Source: Pleurotus djamor
Taxonomy: Eukaryota; Basidiomycota; Agaricomycetes; Agaricales; Pleurotaceae
Direction: 5' to 3'
Length of the DNA: 64,000 bases
Assembly (NCBI GenBank): GCA_029747585.1
Contig: JAPEVF010000171.1
Coordinates: forward strand, 17,211 to 81,210
Part shown: positions 22,810 to 34,229 of the stretch, one piece after another
Layout: each line of letters opens with the position of its first letter
Position numbering within the stretch: position 1 is the first letter of the stretch
Notes under the pieces: generated by a model
Database searches by the model: none
What the model was told of the DNA's origin: nothing
What the model saw: the letters and a program-made list of their open reading frames with translations, nothing else
Program-made: the position numbers and the translations under genes

Positions 22810-24644
22810 TCAAGCCTTCTTGGTCCTCTGCGGAACACTCTGCTTGTAGAAATACGCCATAATGCCCTCCGTATGCGTAGCAGTCAAGTTGAATAGCGGA
22901 TGTGTAGCGTTCTAGGATCATTTGTAAGCGATAGGACGATGAAATGTGGTCGTGGTACGTACAACACGGTTAACATCCCCTCCTACCATCTTCGATCCCG
23001 TCTCATCTTCTGACCAAGAGAGCGATGACAGGAATATTTCTTTGCGGAGTTGGCCTAGAGGTGTACCTATGGACAAAAACGGTGGTCAGGAGGGTTAACA
23101 TGGATTGGCAGTTGGGGCTGTGAATGCATGAGATAACCAAAGAACCAACTTACCATCATTCGGCGTCGGCGTCCATGCGTTAGCGATCTGCTCCCGCCGC
23201 GTAGCCGACGGCTGAACGCGATGTTGGGCAGAGGATAAGCCGGAGAGACAATACATCGTATGGTATGCGTCTGCATTCCTAAACGCGGACGCAACAAGTG
23301 GAAGATGATTAGATTACACGTATCAATGATGCAGGAGCAGGAAACGTACTTGGGTGGTTTATCACGTAGCCCGCCATTGGGATGTTGACCGGCAAAAAGG
23401 ATATATTCTTGAAGTGCAGTTCGGTTGTACAGAGCGTCTATTGTTGGTAAATAAGCGAGAGCTGACACACAGAGGGAGAACGGAAGACGTACCATCGACG
23501 TCGGTCCAAGACTGCTCTTCTGTGCTCTCACTCTCCGGTGGCTCCGTGGCGACATCGCCCAAACCAGCCGACACCCCGAGCACCTCCAACAACGCAAACG
23601 CCCCTCCCACCCACCACGAATAACACCCATCCACCAGCTTATTCGTCCTCCCTTTGAACCCACCGATCTCCACGGCAGAACCCTGCATATTCACCAACCA
23701 GCGTAGCAATGATTTCGTATTGATTCGCGGTGCAGAGGAAGACGACGCGATGAACGGCTGTAACATCACCCATGCCGCGAGCGCGCAGAAGGTATAACCA
23801 CCATGTGCCTCACCCAGTGGTGGTCGGGGACTGGAGAGGAGAGATTCCGGGGATGGTGTGTCAGAAGAATAGTACGGCTGAGAAGCGGATGAGAAGCCGC
23901 CTTCGTATGTCTGCAGTGATGCAATGAAGGAAGCGGTGCCTTGGACTAGCTCCGGGGTGAGGATGTCAAGGAGAGTTGCAGTGACGAGGAGACAGTAGAT
24001 GCCTCGGACATCGACTTCTGCATGGTGGGCGACGAGGAAGGAGCCGTCTGGCTGTTTCAGGGACATGAAGAACTGATACATCTTCTGGCTGTGGACTGAT
24101 GGGTAAGAGCGAGGAGGAGAATGGGCAAGTGAGACACGCACCGATCTATCTGATCCCATCCTCCATTGTCCCCAGGTTTGCCTGCGATGGCCAGTGCACA
24201 GACAGCCGCGTAGGTTGGCAATAAATGAGGCGACTGTCCCGGACCGCCACCAAACCCACCATCAGGATGCTGCCATGACAGGATAGTATCGATCGCTCTA
24301 AAGGAAACGTCAAAGACCGCCCAACTTTAGGAGATCTAACGACATACGCACCTCTGCTTATTCCCTGGATCCAATCCAACCTGCAACAAACTCAAACCCT
24401 GTAACGTCCAGAACATCAGCCATGGCTGGCTCGCATCCTGACTCGTGTAACGCTCCGGAAACCCTTGGATGAGATTGCGTGCGATAAACTGGAGGTGGGA
24501 GTTTCGCTCGAGTTTTGGCTTTTGGGCCGATGGCAGCGATGGATCGGGGATGTGTTTACGCAAGATCGATTCGGTTTCGAGCTGTGTTGAGGCGGTAGGA
24601 GTGGGGAAAGCGTCTGTCGGAGTCGGTCGAAGTGAGGCAGTCAT
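22810..24644 (-). CDS. RAM1: Protein farnesyltransferase subunit beta
   Basis: Multi-exon gene from ATG at 24644 to TGA at 22810. Alpha-alpha barrel repeats are readable across exons: LQFIARNLIQGFPERY, WLMFWTLQGLSLLQ, AIDTILSWQHPDGGFGGGPG, TYAAVCALAIAGKPG, SLKQPDGSFLVAHHAEVDVR, SLQTYEGGFSS, GEAHGGYTFCALAAWVML and EIGGFKGRTNKLVDGCYSWW. The zinc ligands Asp and Cys are in LVDGCYSWW, and the zinc His is in NADAYHTMYCLSGLS. The C-terminus HPLFNLTATHTEGIMAYFY is the family's standard ending. The enzyme, with an alpha subunit encoded elsewhere, attaches farnesyl to CaaX proteins such as Ras and the mating pheromones. One candidate substrate, a CaaX pheromone, is encoded in this window at 47195. The symbol follows the yeast orthologue name. 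Confidence 0.92.
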
Positions 24645-25555
24645 GGTGCTGCTAAAGGGAAGGAATGAACAGGGAATGAACAAAAGAAAAGAAACATGGC
24701 CGGCAAGAACTGAGGTCGAAGATCAAGATCCCAATCAGGCGCCTCGTAATCTCAAAGCGCCCATAGCAAGCCTTCTGACTCATGCCCAGGCCTGGGTACG
24801 GAACGGGGATGATTTCCAAGAGCGTTGCTTGCGAGATTTATGAGCTTGAGAGCTTCAGCGATATGCTATATCAGAAAACACAAATGAAGGAATAGCTAAA
24901 GGCTGGTGGATATGTAGGACGAGAGCGAGTTAGGGTATGGTGGTGGTGGTTAGAGAGAAAAGGAGAGAAAGCGAGGCTCAAACACCTCAGCTCAGGCTTT
25001 TACTCGTGGGGAAGCCGTCTTCCGTCAAATAAGAGCGAGGAGGAAGGAACTGGTTCCTTCTGGGATGCACGACCGCTGCCTAAACTGTTCACTGTTCCTG
25101 TGTGTAAGTACGATCCATGCTTCAGGAGGCGCCCCTATCCAAAAGCGTGCGCTTAGGTTAGCGCCGAAAACTTGCATTCCACTGAGCCAACACTGAGCAC
25201 TCCGACCACGGCGTTCATCTTCGTATTTGAACGTTGTCCTCAACGATCTCTCGTAATTGGGGAACTTCCAAGTCAATGGCAGCGCTTCTGGCGCCAGAAC
25301 TTGCTCTACTTGACTCTTCCATGACAGGCCGACCACGGCGCAACCACGGCGCTATCAGACATACGGTATACTTGATACCTCTTTCAACTAGTTGGTGCCT
25401 ACGTACCAGGATGATGTATAGAATCATAAATAGAGGTAGGTTCCATTCCTAACTCAATTCTTTTGGCCTATAATTGACTTCTGCACTAGGCCAATATGCT
25501 CCCCCTTCTGGTTGGGAGTTGTTTTACAAAGCCTTCGATGCTTGAGACTCCAAGA
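24645..25555. other. Intergenic
   Basis: Divergent space between the farnesyltransferase gene and K3. No coding signal is supported on either strand. Confidence 0.4.
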
Positions 25556-25570
25556 ACATGACCTGGTATA
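25556..25570 (+). promoter_or_regulatory. K3 core promoter, shared with K2
   Basis: ACATGACCTGGTATA, identical to the 15-mer upstream of K2, ends 67 nt before the ATG at 25637. The GGTATAAG that includes its end is the only TATA-like sequence here. Confidence 0.55.
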
Positions 25571-25636
25571 AGAACCGCTGGTCAATGAAGGACTCGAACG
25601 ACAACACCGAGATTTTCTTGTCGAGTCATCGACATC

Positions 25637-26984
25637 ATGAACTTCCGAGGATCATTCCCCGTTTTCCTGGTGCTCGGAATCGCTCTGGCGGCGGCGTCTT
25701 CACCAGCCAATATAGCGCCCCCGATTTCCGACGAAGAGTCAAAGTCAACGCTCCGGGCTCGTGATGGCTGGGGCCTCAGGTTCCCGCGTTCGTTCGCGGC
25801 TGAGGCGATTCAGCAGGTCAGTCGTCTGTCGTCTCCGTATCACTTCGAGAGATTGACACCAATGGCTTACCTCGGAAGCATGCTGACGGGGACGATGTTC
25901 CCAAAAGAAAGGGAGCTCCCCCACCTCCGCCTCCACCTCCTCCGAAGCCCAAATCTAACAAGAAACAGCCTACGCCAAAAGCTAAGCCCGGTTCGGGGAA
26001 ACAACCTGCTCCGAAAGCTAAGCCTGGTCCGGGGAAACAACAAACCAAATCTAACAAACCCGCGAAAAACGGCGCGTCCTGCGCCATCAGACGACGTGGT
26101 ATACTCATCGGAAAACGTGCTTTTGATCCTGGTTGTGGTAAGGCAACATCCCTCGCGTTTTCACCGGCCCGAATGTACTCACCTCCTTGACCTGCCTCAG
26201 ATGAAGCCAGTCTCACTCTTGGTGGTGTGACGAAGCCAATCAAGAAAGTCGGACAGCAGGGCAACTCTGCCATCACGTACCAAGTCACAGGTGGCTGGCC
26301 TGACCCAACAAATGGACAAGTCGTTACTGCTTACGCCAAAACCGGTAAAAGTACGTTACGCTGCTCTTCGCTGCCCACCTACGCGTTCAGTGCTCATTTC
26401 CTTCACTCACAACATCCTTCTTAACAGCCCCCGCCGAAACTTTTGCATCCGAGATCAAATGGCTCGGCAAGACCGATCAACTCCTGGCTGAAGGCAAATT
26501 TGGAGACCGGCAATTTATCGTCTTCCATGGTGTGTCTGGGAAGAAAGACATTGTGGGCACGACGTACTGGAAGAACCTCGCGGAGAAGTTTATGCGGAAG
26601 GGGGATATAGCTGGGTGCGAAGCGGAGGTGAAGAAGACCTTGTTGCCGTTGATTTTGAAGGAGGCGAAGGTCTATGTGTACGTTCTCGTCACGAAGAATC
26701 TAATACGCAAAACTAACTGTTGGTGCTCACAGGGATAAATACAAGGTTCTCCACACAGACGTTCAACCAGGAAACGTCCTTTGGGACGCAGCTGGTACCG
26801 ATCCGACTCTCATTGACTGGGGCCGAGCGGAAGAGGTAGCTGCGGTATGTTTGCATATTTCCTTTCAACGTCTCCTCTCATTGATGTATCGTAGTGGGAT
26901 AACGCTATTGCAGATCGTGTGACCAAGCAGGCGACGTTCTCATTCTTGAAAGGAGATGAAAAGATCTGCCACGATCTCAGATAG
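25637..26984 (+). CDS. Secreted mini-kinase-like protein, copy K3
   Basis: Six exons, all in frame: 25637-25816, 25879-26137, 26201-26350, 26428-26677, 26733-26844 and 26895-26984, for 346 aa. This is the cleanest copy. Signal peptide MNFRGSFPVFLVLGIALAA. The linker starts with a run of prolines, then repeats PxPKAKPGxGKQ. The block ASCAIRRRGILIGKRAFDPG ends in Cys. The domain contains ASLTLGGVTKPIKKVGQQ, VVTAYAKTGK (candidate beta3 Lys), FASEIKWLGKTDQLLAEG (candidate helix-C Glu), RQFIVFHGVSGKKD, VLHTDVQPGNVLWDAAG (HxDxxxxN), PTLIDWGRAEEV (DWG as DFG equivalent), and ATFSFLKGDEKIC. It is the closest relative of K2 in leader, linker and promoter. Enzymatic activity is inferred only from the residue pattern. 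Confidence 0.9.
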
Positions 26985-27642
26985 ACTTTTCAACGTTCTG
27001 TATACGAAGTCGTCGGCGCCTGACAGCGTCTAATAAACTTGCGAGCCACATCCTTGAACCCTTGGTCATGAAACAGAGCCAGTTTCTCCTTCAATTCGAT
27101 GCTGTTTTCCTCGATTGACCCCACCCAGCGATCTTCTCAACAACTGATGTCTGAGAACTCATAGGCCCCGAAGCGCCCAACGCCGTTCACTGTTTCTGGT
27201 TTTCTACGGCCCTATGGGGTCCCTAGCAACTGCTACTTCTCGCTTTGAACTTGAACCATACCCCTCCACACGGCCACCATCTATCAGGACATCGGTGAAA
27301 CTGGGCGCAATAGGCTGGCGCGCACCAAGAGCACTTTATCGGGCTCAACGGATCATAGGTGCGCTGTCACAGCCTGCCCAAAGGATCTTCGTCATTGAAG
27401 TGATAGGCTGCCCCAGCGCTTGCGGTTGACAACTTGATCAAACCTTCAATGAAAATTGAATGTTCTCTTGTTGTTCTCCTTTGCTACGCCAACCACGGGG
27501 TCGACTAGGCGAAGTGAAACGTTCGTTGATGGAAACCTCTCGCGTCTTCAGCAACTCGACATGAATGGGCTCGGCGCCCGAGGCGTAATTCGACGTTTTC
27601 GGCGCTGGGGTACATGCTCAGGTTTGCGGTCATGCGTCAAGG
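26985..27642. other. Intergenic
   Basis: Space between K3 and the K4 promoter. No coding signal is supported. Confidence 0.4.
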
Positions 27643-27722
27643 TATAAAAGATGATCATGGTGCTCTAACTTTTCCTCAGGTTGATCCTCCACATCTATTC
27701 TCTTCGAGCGTCTGGCTGGTCC
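27643..27722 (+). promoter_or_regulatory. K-family promoter and leader, copy K4
   Basis: TATAAAA at 27643, CAGGTTGATCCTC at 27677 (34 nt later), then GTCTGGCTGGTCC at about 27710. The ATG is at 27783. Confidence 0.75.
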
Positions 27723-27782
27723 GTCCTCGAAACCCAAAAACTCCCTCCAGCTACTTCCTATCATCACCTTTTCACCACCATC

Positions 27783-29164
27783 ATGAACTTGCGATCCGTC
27801 CTCGGCTCCACCGTCGTCCTCGCCTGCGTACTGTCTGTGTACTCGTCCCCCGTCGCCTTAACTGACGATGAGAACCACAATGACTTCGCCATTGAAGCCC
27901 GTGGATACGATACACCAGACTTCGCTTTCAATCTCAGAGAGCTGGCTGCGGCATATGGCTCACCTGACTTCGTAAGTTGTTGACCATTCCTTCACCTCAT
28001 CCACACTTCCTAACCATAGCCTCCATGAAGTACGATACCTCACCTTCCTTTGGGAAGCGGGCTCCGCCTAAGAAAAAGCCATCGCCCGCCCCGGTACCCG
28101 TTACGCCACGACCAGCGTCGGGCTCTAAGCCACCCGCTCAATCACCGGGAAACCAGTCTCCACGACCGAATACTCCCNACTACCCCTAATAATCGACCCC
28201 CTCCTCCGGGACAGAGGCCTCCACCTACCACGGGCGCGTCCTGTACTATCAGACGCCGAGGTATCGCAATTGCGAAACGTGCGTTCAACACAAACTGTGG
28301 TAGGTTTCCCCTCTCGCTGCATTAATCGCAGGAATCAACCTCATATTCATTGCCATTGTAGATGAGGCTAGTCTCACTCTGGGCGGTGTTACCAAGCCTA
28401 TCAAGAAGGTTGGGCAACAAGGAAACTCTGCGATCACGTATCAAGTTACCGGTGGTTGGCCCGATCCAACAAACAGCCAAATCGTCACCGCCTACGCGAA
28501 GACAGGGAAAAGTACGTGGCCTTGTCAGCAATATGCTTGTCCAAGGCACTCACGTATCTTTTCGCATGCGTGTAGCGACCGCGGAAACGTTCGCGTCGGA
28601 AATCAAGTGGCTCGGAAAGACAGACCAACTCCTTGCCGAAGGTAAATACGAGGATCGACAATTCATTGTTTTCCATGGTGTTACGGGCAAGGCCGACATC
28701 AAGGCTACGCAATACTGGAGGAGTCTCGCGGAGAAGTTCATGGTCAAAGGGGATATAGATGGTTGTGAGGCCGAGTTTACGAAGACTTTGCTGCCCTTGA
28801 TTCTGAAAGAAGCAAAAGTCTATGTGTACGTCCTTCCTTGCTCCCAACTTCGCTTGTCAAGAGTCAAAATACTGAGGACGGTGCATTTTCTAGGGATAAA
28901 TTCCAGGTCCTTCATACCGACATCCAACCAGGCAACGTGCTCTGGGACAATGCTGGTACCGACCCGACTCTCATCGACTGGGGACGTGCCGAAGAGGTCG
29001 CTTCGGTGAGCAATATCATGCTTCGAGCTTTGAAAATCATTCACTAACGAATTCTGTACTCTCTACAGTGGAATGATGCTATAGCTACCCGTGTCACCAA
29101 GCAGGCAAACTTCTCATTCTTGAAAGGAGATGAGAAGATTTGCTACGATCTTCGGGAAAAGTGA
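27783..29164 (+). CDS. Secreted mini-kinase-like protein, copy K4
   Basis: Six exons: 27783-27971, 28031-28299, 28362-28511, 28576-28825, 28894-29005 and 29069-29164, for 354 aa. Signal peptide MNLRSVLGSTVVLACVLSVY. The Pro-rich linker is interrupted by an N at 28178. Leaving the N out keeps the frame from NQSPRPNTP into NNRPPPPGQRPP, so the N marks a surplus base. The block ASCTIRRRGIAIAKRAFNTN ends in Cys. The domain contains VTAYAKTGK, FASEIKWLGKTDQLL, RQFIVFHGVTGK, VLHTDIQPGNVLWDNAG and LIDWGRAEEV. It has the same exon sizes as K1 and K3 (150, 250 and 112 nt for exons 3-5), which defines the first subgroup. Its promoter is of the TATA/CAGGTTGATCC type, unlike K3 800 bp upstream. Confidence 0.87.
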
Positions 29165-30093
29165 ATTATATGAAGTACTTACTTCTGTACTTGCTCTAGT
29201 AATTGTACGATTCCATGAATGGTCAATATCAAGTTCTGTACAATTATTGATGATCGAGTACTTGGGTGATCGAATGAATCGCTGAAGCCCAGCTGGAGGT
29301 ATGGCATTGGGATTGGTCACCGATTGGTCACCGATGTCGCCTCTCACAACCAGTGTGCACTTCTGATTTAGGCGCCCTAGCGGGAACGATCCTAAATCTC
29401 CGAACGAGTCGGAACTGAGTCTTAGACTTGTCACGACACAACGACTTTTATTGACTGAGACTCTGCAGAGGCTCTTTAGACTCTTGCTCAAATCACATCT
29501 CCTACCGAAATCCACAAGTCATTGAACGCCTGTCGGTGTCAATATGCCCGATCTCGCAAGTCCTAAGCACTGTATAGGGATTGAATTGAACGTTTGAGTT
29601 GCATTTGAACTTTCGAGCGTCAGGGAGGCTTCTGGTGAGCTTGTTAATTGGGCTTATGTACCCGTTTGCTGATTTGAATACTGACAACAAAGTTTCAATG
29701 ACTTCGTAGATTGTCACCGTCATTCTTCGGGATTTGCTTCTATCAAGTTGAGGAAGCCGGAATGTCTACTTTCTAGATCTCGGACTTCCACCCGCCATCT
29801 TCTGCCAAGTTCGCCAGCGGCCTAAACGGATCACCTTGATCTGGCGGGAGCGCGCGATTCCCAACATGGTTACGAATTTTCAAACAGACTTTGTTGTGAT
29901 CTACAATGCTAAGCCCATCCCGCCCGTTCTATGAGCCTTTTGGAGCTCGGAAATCCTCCGCCGCTGTCTGGTACCGCCTTGATGGTTTCCCCATTGTTTC
30001 TAGATATCTGCGCTAGAACAAAATGCACTATGTCGCGAAACACCAAGATCGAATGGCCGGGCAGCAGGGTCGAAAGAAGGAGGCCTTTGCCTG
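29165..30093. other. Intergenic
   Basis: Space between K4 and the K5 promoter. Open frames here are short and unsupported. Confidence 0.4.
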
Positions 30094-30183
30094 TATAAAA
30101 CCCTCGTTCAATCTGTCCTGGATCCTCAGGTTGATCCTCCTTACTTTTCTTCCCTCTTTCTTTCGAGCTGCGTGGCCGGTCCA
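30094..30183 (+). promoter_or_regulatory. K-family promoter and leader, copy K5
   Basis: TATAAAA at 30094, CAGGTTGATCCTC at 30127 (33 nt later), GCGTGGCCGGTCCA ending at about 30183. The ATG is at 30239. Confidence 0.78.
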
Positions 30184-30238
30184 CCAACTCTCCTATCTTC
30201 ATCTCACATTGCCCACGCGATAAATCTGCGCCTGCATC

Positions 30239-31829
30239 ATGACCTTACGACAAATCATCAGCTCTTCCGTCCTCCTTGCTTGTGTCCTCTACGTTTACGC
30301 GTCACCCATCATCTTAACTGATGATGTCTACGACGTCGAAGCTCCCAGCTACGGAACTGCTTCGGAGTCCTTGCAACCTGGCGGGCTCCCTTACGCAGAC
30401 AACTACTATTTCCCTGAAGAGGTATGTTTCGTTAAGTCCAATCTTTATCGTCCATGACTAATTGCATCCCAAGGATGATGTCTTTCCTTTGAATAGACGA
30501 GGGCGAGGGTTCAAAGTACGACCACCAAAGAAGCAGCCGTCGGTTCCGGTTCCTGTCATACCGAAGATTCCATCCGTGCCTGCGCCTGCCAATGGTCCCG
30601 CTATTCCACAACAGAAACCTTCCACGCCAGCCCCTGCTCCCCCTCCCGCTCCAGTTCCAATTGGCCCAATCAAGAAGCCCACTATCCCTGGTCCGACCAT
30701 ACCTCAGAGGAAGCCTCCCGTAGCTGTACCTGCTCCGATTCCTGCTCTTCCAAACAAGAAGCCGTCTTCACCGCGTCCTGCTTCCAATGCACCCAATCCA
30801 GCGCCGAAGCCACCCCTTGGAGATGCCCAAAAGCCTGGGACTTTACCAGCCGGTGCCCCTCAGCCTGCTCGGACGCCTCCAAAGCAGAAGTTACCTGAGA
30901 ACCACGCAGCCTGCGCTGTACAACGCCGAGGCATTCTGATCAAGCGAGTGTTTTCCACTAGCTGTCGTAAGCTTGCCATCACTGAATCTCTTCTACTCTG
31001 GCCTGTTACTAACTGGCGTGTCCTTCTTAGCAACTGCGTCTCTCACTCTCGGCGGTGTGACGCGTCCCATAGTAAAAATACGTGACGAAGACCAAGGCAA
31101 ATCTGCGATCACACATAGCGTCTCAGGTGGCTGGCCTGACCATTCCACCGGTCAATATGTTCCCGCTTTCGCCAAGACTGGTAGATGTGGGTGCTTTCCT
31201 ACCTAATCCGTACCCATATGTCCCGTTTATTGATCTGATTCTCTCCCAGTTCCCAACCACGACTTCTCCAGGGAGGCTGCATCACTCCATCAGGTTGGAC
31301 AACTCCTTGCCGAGGGTCAATATGATGGTCGAAGCTTCATTGTCCTTCGTGGTATTCCTGGCATGAAAATCTTTGGCACTCAGTATTATGGAAGACTCTA
31401 TTATCATTATCTGCAAAGAGGGGACATCGAGGGGTGCAAAGCTGAAGTCAGGCAATCCCTAATCCCCTTGATCGTTCAGGATGTTCAGCGCCATGTGTAT
31501 GTCCCTTTCTTTCTCCGCATCTTTGGCTTCAATCGATTCTTTACCTTTGCGTCTTCCCTTAGGAACCAATTCCGTCTCTTTCACACAGACATCCACCCCG
31601 ATAATGTTTTGTTCGACGAAAGTGTTTCCCCGATGATGGCAAGACTGATTGACTGGGGCAAGGCCGAGCAACAACCTGTGGTGAGCAGTCTTACCTCGTT
31701 GATCACATCGAGTGCCCGCTAATCACTGTGTGTGCTCTGTGTTAGTGGACCGCGAATCTCGCTGACCGAGCCCGTATCCAAGCGGACCGTATGTTCCTGG
31801 AATCCGACGACACGAAGATTTGTCAATGA
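30239..31829 (+). CDS. Secreted mini-kinase-like protein, copy K5
   Basis: Six exons: 30239-30421, 30474-30966, 31031-31186, 31250-31496, 31563-31680 and 31746-31829, for 426 aa, the longest copy. Signal peptide MTLRQIISSSVLLACVLYVY. The linker of about 130 residues is rich in Pro, Ala and Lys with repeated KKP and PAPAP units. The block is AACAVQRRGILIKRVFSTSC. The domain contains SLTLGGVTRPIVKI, VPAFAKTGR (the Lys is kept), FSREAASLHQVGQLLAEGQY, RSFIVLRGIPGMK, LFHTDIHPDNVLFDESV and LIDWGKAEQQ. Exon 4 is 247 nt and exon 5 is 118 nt. With IHPDNVLFD in place of QPGNVLWD, these define the second subgroup (K5-K8). No frame break is seen. Confidence 0.88.
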
Positions 31830-32081
31830 TGCTAAAGGCGTGTACTATACATCTGTTAGGTAATAGAAGCTTGTAACTCCCCCTGGTACTGGCGCAATAA
31901 GAGATAATGATGGTATCCGACATAGCTGTATTGACATATTTTCGACCGCAGCAAACTTTATACCGTCAACTGGCCCTCCCACAAGACTCCGCCAAAGCCG
32001 TCTTTCAAACACATTCAATGGACTTTGCTATTTCACTTCGACTCGTACCTATACTACCAGTTCCAACGTCAACCACGCGAG

Positions 32082-33309
32082 TCATGAAACCTGACCCAGT
32101 CGCAACAGCATTCGGTTGAGGTCTCGCTCCGTTGGCCAGTATCTCGGAAATTCTGAGAGGGGTAGCCGGGAAGAAGTTCCGTCGACGAGGTAGCGGTCAA
32201 ATTCAAGATGTCCACGGCCATCGTCCCAGAAATCAATGATGCGAAGTGTTGATACGGCCTTGAAGATCTCCGCTATCAGTTGGCTGGTGGACTCTTCTTC
32301 ATCGGTAGTGCATGAGAGCGCCAGGTATTCCAACCTTTTGCTCTGAAAATGCTGGATTTTTACTTCATAGAGAAATTCTTCGAGGAACATAGACTTTGAA
32401 AGGACAAGTTAGGCTACGACCCATATATTCCCCTAGTAGTGGACTGACCATATCCGGGGAGTATACGAGACATCTCAAATTTGGAAGGCGAGTGGACAGC
32501 TTTAGGACGTCTTCGCTATCAAAGCCATCCAGCGCCGAAAGATATTGGACGCGAGAAAACAGACTCTCCACATCTACCCCATCAAGAGATGGGTTATCAG
32601 GAACCATGAGGCCTAGGTGAGTGACCGACTGTAGAGCGGGATGGTTGAGCAGGTAATGATAACTGGGAACGACCAATTTTTTCAAGCAAGGGAGTAGTCC
32701 GGGAGATGGTATGGAAGAGGAGAATGTGAATAACGGGATTTCCAAGTGTTCGATTGAAGGATGGCCCCGAAGGAATTCGACAAAGTCTGCTTGTCCCCCT
32801 TCTTCCAAGTCCTCGCCATCCCAAATGAATGTCGAGAGCTCGGACGTTCGAAAGGAAGAGAATATGCTTCGTCTCCCATATTGGGGTATCCTCGATACCG
32901 CGGCCACCTCAAAATGAGCCAAACGCGTAAGGAAAGGGAGAATTTGCATGATCATTGCCCAAAAATTGGAAGTCGCATCTCCCATCTTGAAGCCGAAAGG
33001 AGGGGAACTTAGAGCGAATTTTCGGACGTGAGTCCCAAGGATCCCATTATTCTTTGTGATGTTTTCCAGGAAGCTTCGTAATCTGGTCAATCGTACGTCT
33101 GGCTTTCCTATAACGCGGCGGAACGAAACACTTCCATATATGAGTGGTTCGGCGATGGGTTTCAGTGTGCGCGACACCAGAATCAGGCTCAGTAGTGTCG
33201 GCTTTTCCTCCAGGTCGACACTCCTCAGGATGAGGAATATTAATTCCAGAGGGAGTTTTTGATGCATGGACTGACCTGAAAGCACGATTCCTTCCTGGTT
33301 CAACCACAC
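32082..33309 (-). CDS. F-box protein with LRR-like C-terminal region
   Basis: Two exons, 33309-32449 (or from the in-frame ATG at 33267) and 32393-32082, separated by a 55 bp intron with donor GTCAGT. The product is about 390 aa. The F-box lies at the N-terminus (KLPLELIFLILRSVDLEEKP, then LILVSRTLKPIAEPLIYGSV), which suits the start at 33267. The rest is a series of leucine-rich segments such as HPSIEHLEIPLFTF, LKKLVVPSYHYLLNHPALQS and LPNLRCLVYSPD, as in the large agaricomycete F-box/LRR family that recruits substrates to SCF ubiquitin ligases. The substrate is unknown. It is antisense between K5 and K6. Confidence 0.8.
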
Positions 33310-34089
33310 ACTGTTTATTGAACGTGGGAAGTAGTAGTCCCACGGTCAAAAGATGCGCCGGTGCGTCCATGTTCTAATTTTGTCAACGCTGTCAATTACC
33401 TCCAGCCTACACTGCATTCGTCACATCAGCGATTTATGTGTGGCGGTCAAATGAAATTGCAACTTTGAATCCTTCGTCGAAAGATGGCCAAAATTTCAAG
33501 CCCATCCGTTCAAACACACCAGTCACTTTGACAAGAAAGGTCTTGGAGGATCTATTCGCTAATCTACGATTTACTAGGCATGGGGGTAGGAATGTACTGG
33601 AATGTAACGGGGTGTCAAGTGAGTACTTAAACCTTCTACCGTACAGATCGGCTAATTTCGACTTTGAGACAGGCAAAACACCTCCCAATGTGCACAGCGC
33701 CTGACGTTTCTTTGGTTACTTCAGTTCTCATATCTCAGTCACGAACACTGCTATTCTAGCGTGAAAACGTCCAGTACTTACTCCAGTATCGACCTGTCAT
33801 ACTTCAAACTTCCGTGGACCTGCCGAGTGCGCCGTCGGCCTCTGCGGAGGTCAGATCCCTACAGTCTGGCTAGAGCGCGTTGTGCTGCAAGGAGATGATC
33901 TCTACTCCACACAGCCACACCGCCGATCCCTACGCCCATGCAAAGCTTTTTTTTTCGGGCTTTGAGGCTCGGACATCGCCCTTCCGTTGTCGTTATTTCC
34001 TCATTTTCTCAACATATTCACTCTTCAAACAGACCATGGTCATACCAAGACGACGCGCGGGCAGCAAGGTCGCAGTGTACCGATGTCGA
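33310..34089. other. Intergenic
   Basis: Space between the divergent F-box gene and the K6 promoter. Nothing coding is supported. Confidence 0.4.
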
Positions 34090-34180
34090 CATAAAAACCG
34101 TCGCCAAGAGTCCTTTGGTTCCTCAGGTTGACCCTCAATACCCCTCTTCCATTCTCACTACGAGTTGCGTGGCTGGCCCA
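34090..34180 (+). promoter_or_regulatory. K-family promoter and leader, copy K6
   Basis: CATAAAAA at 34090 takes the place of the TATA box. CAGGTTGACCCTC begins at 34124 (34 nt later), and GCGTGGCTGGCCCA ends at about 34180. The ATG is at 34230. Confidence 0.72.
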
Positions 34181-34229
34181 CCACCTCTTTTCTTTCCTTC
34201 ATCGCCTACACCTCACATCGACTTTCACC

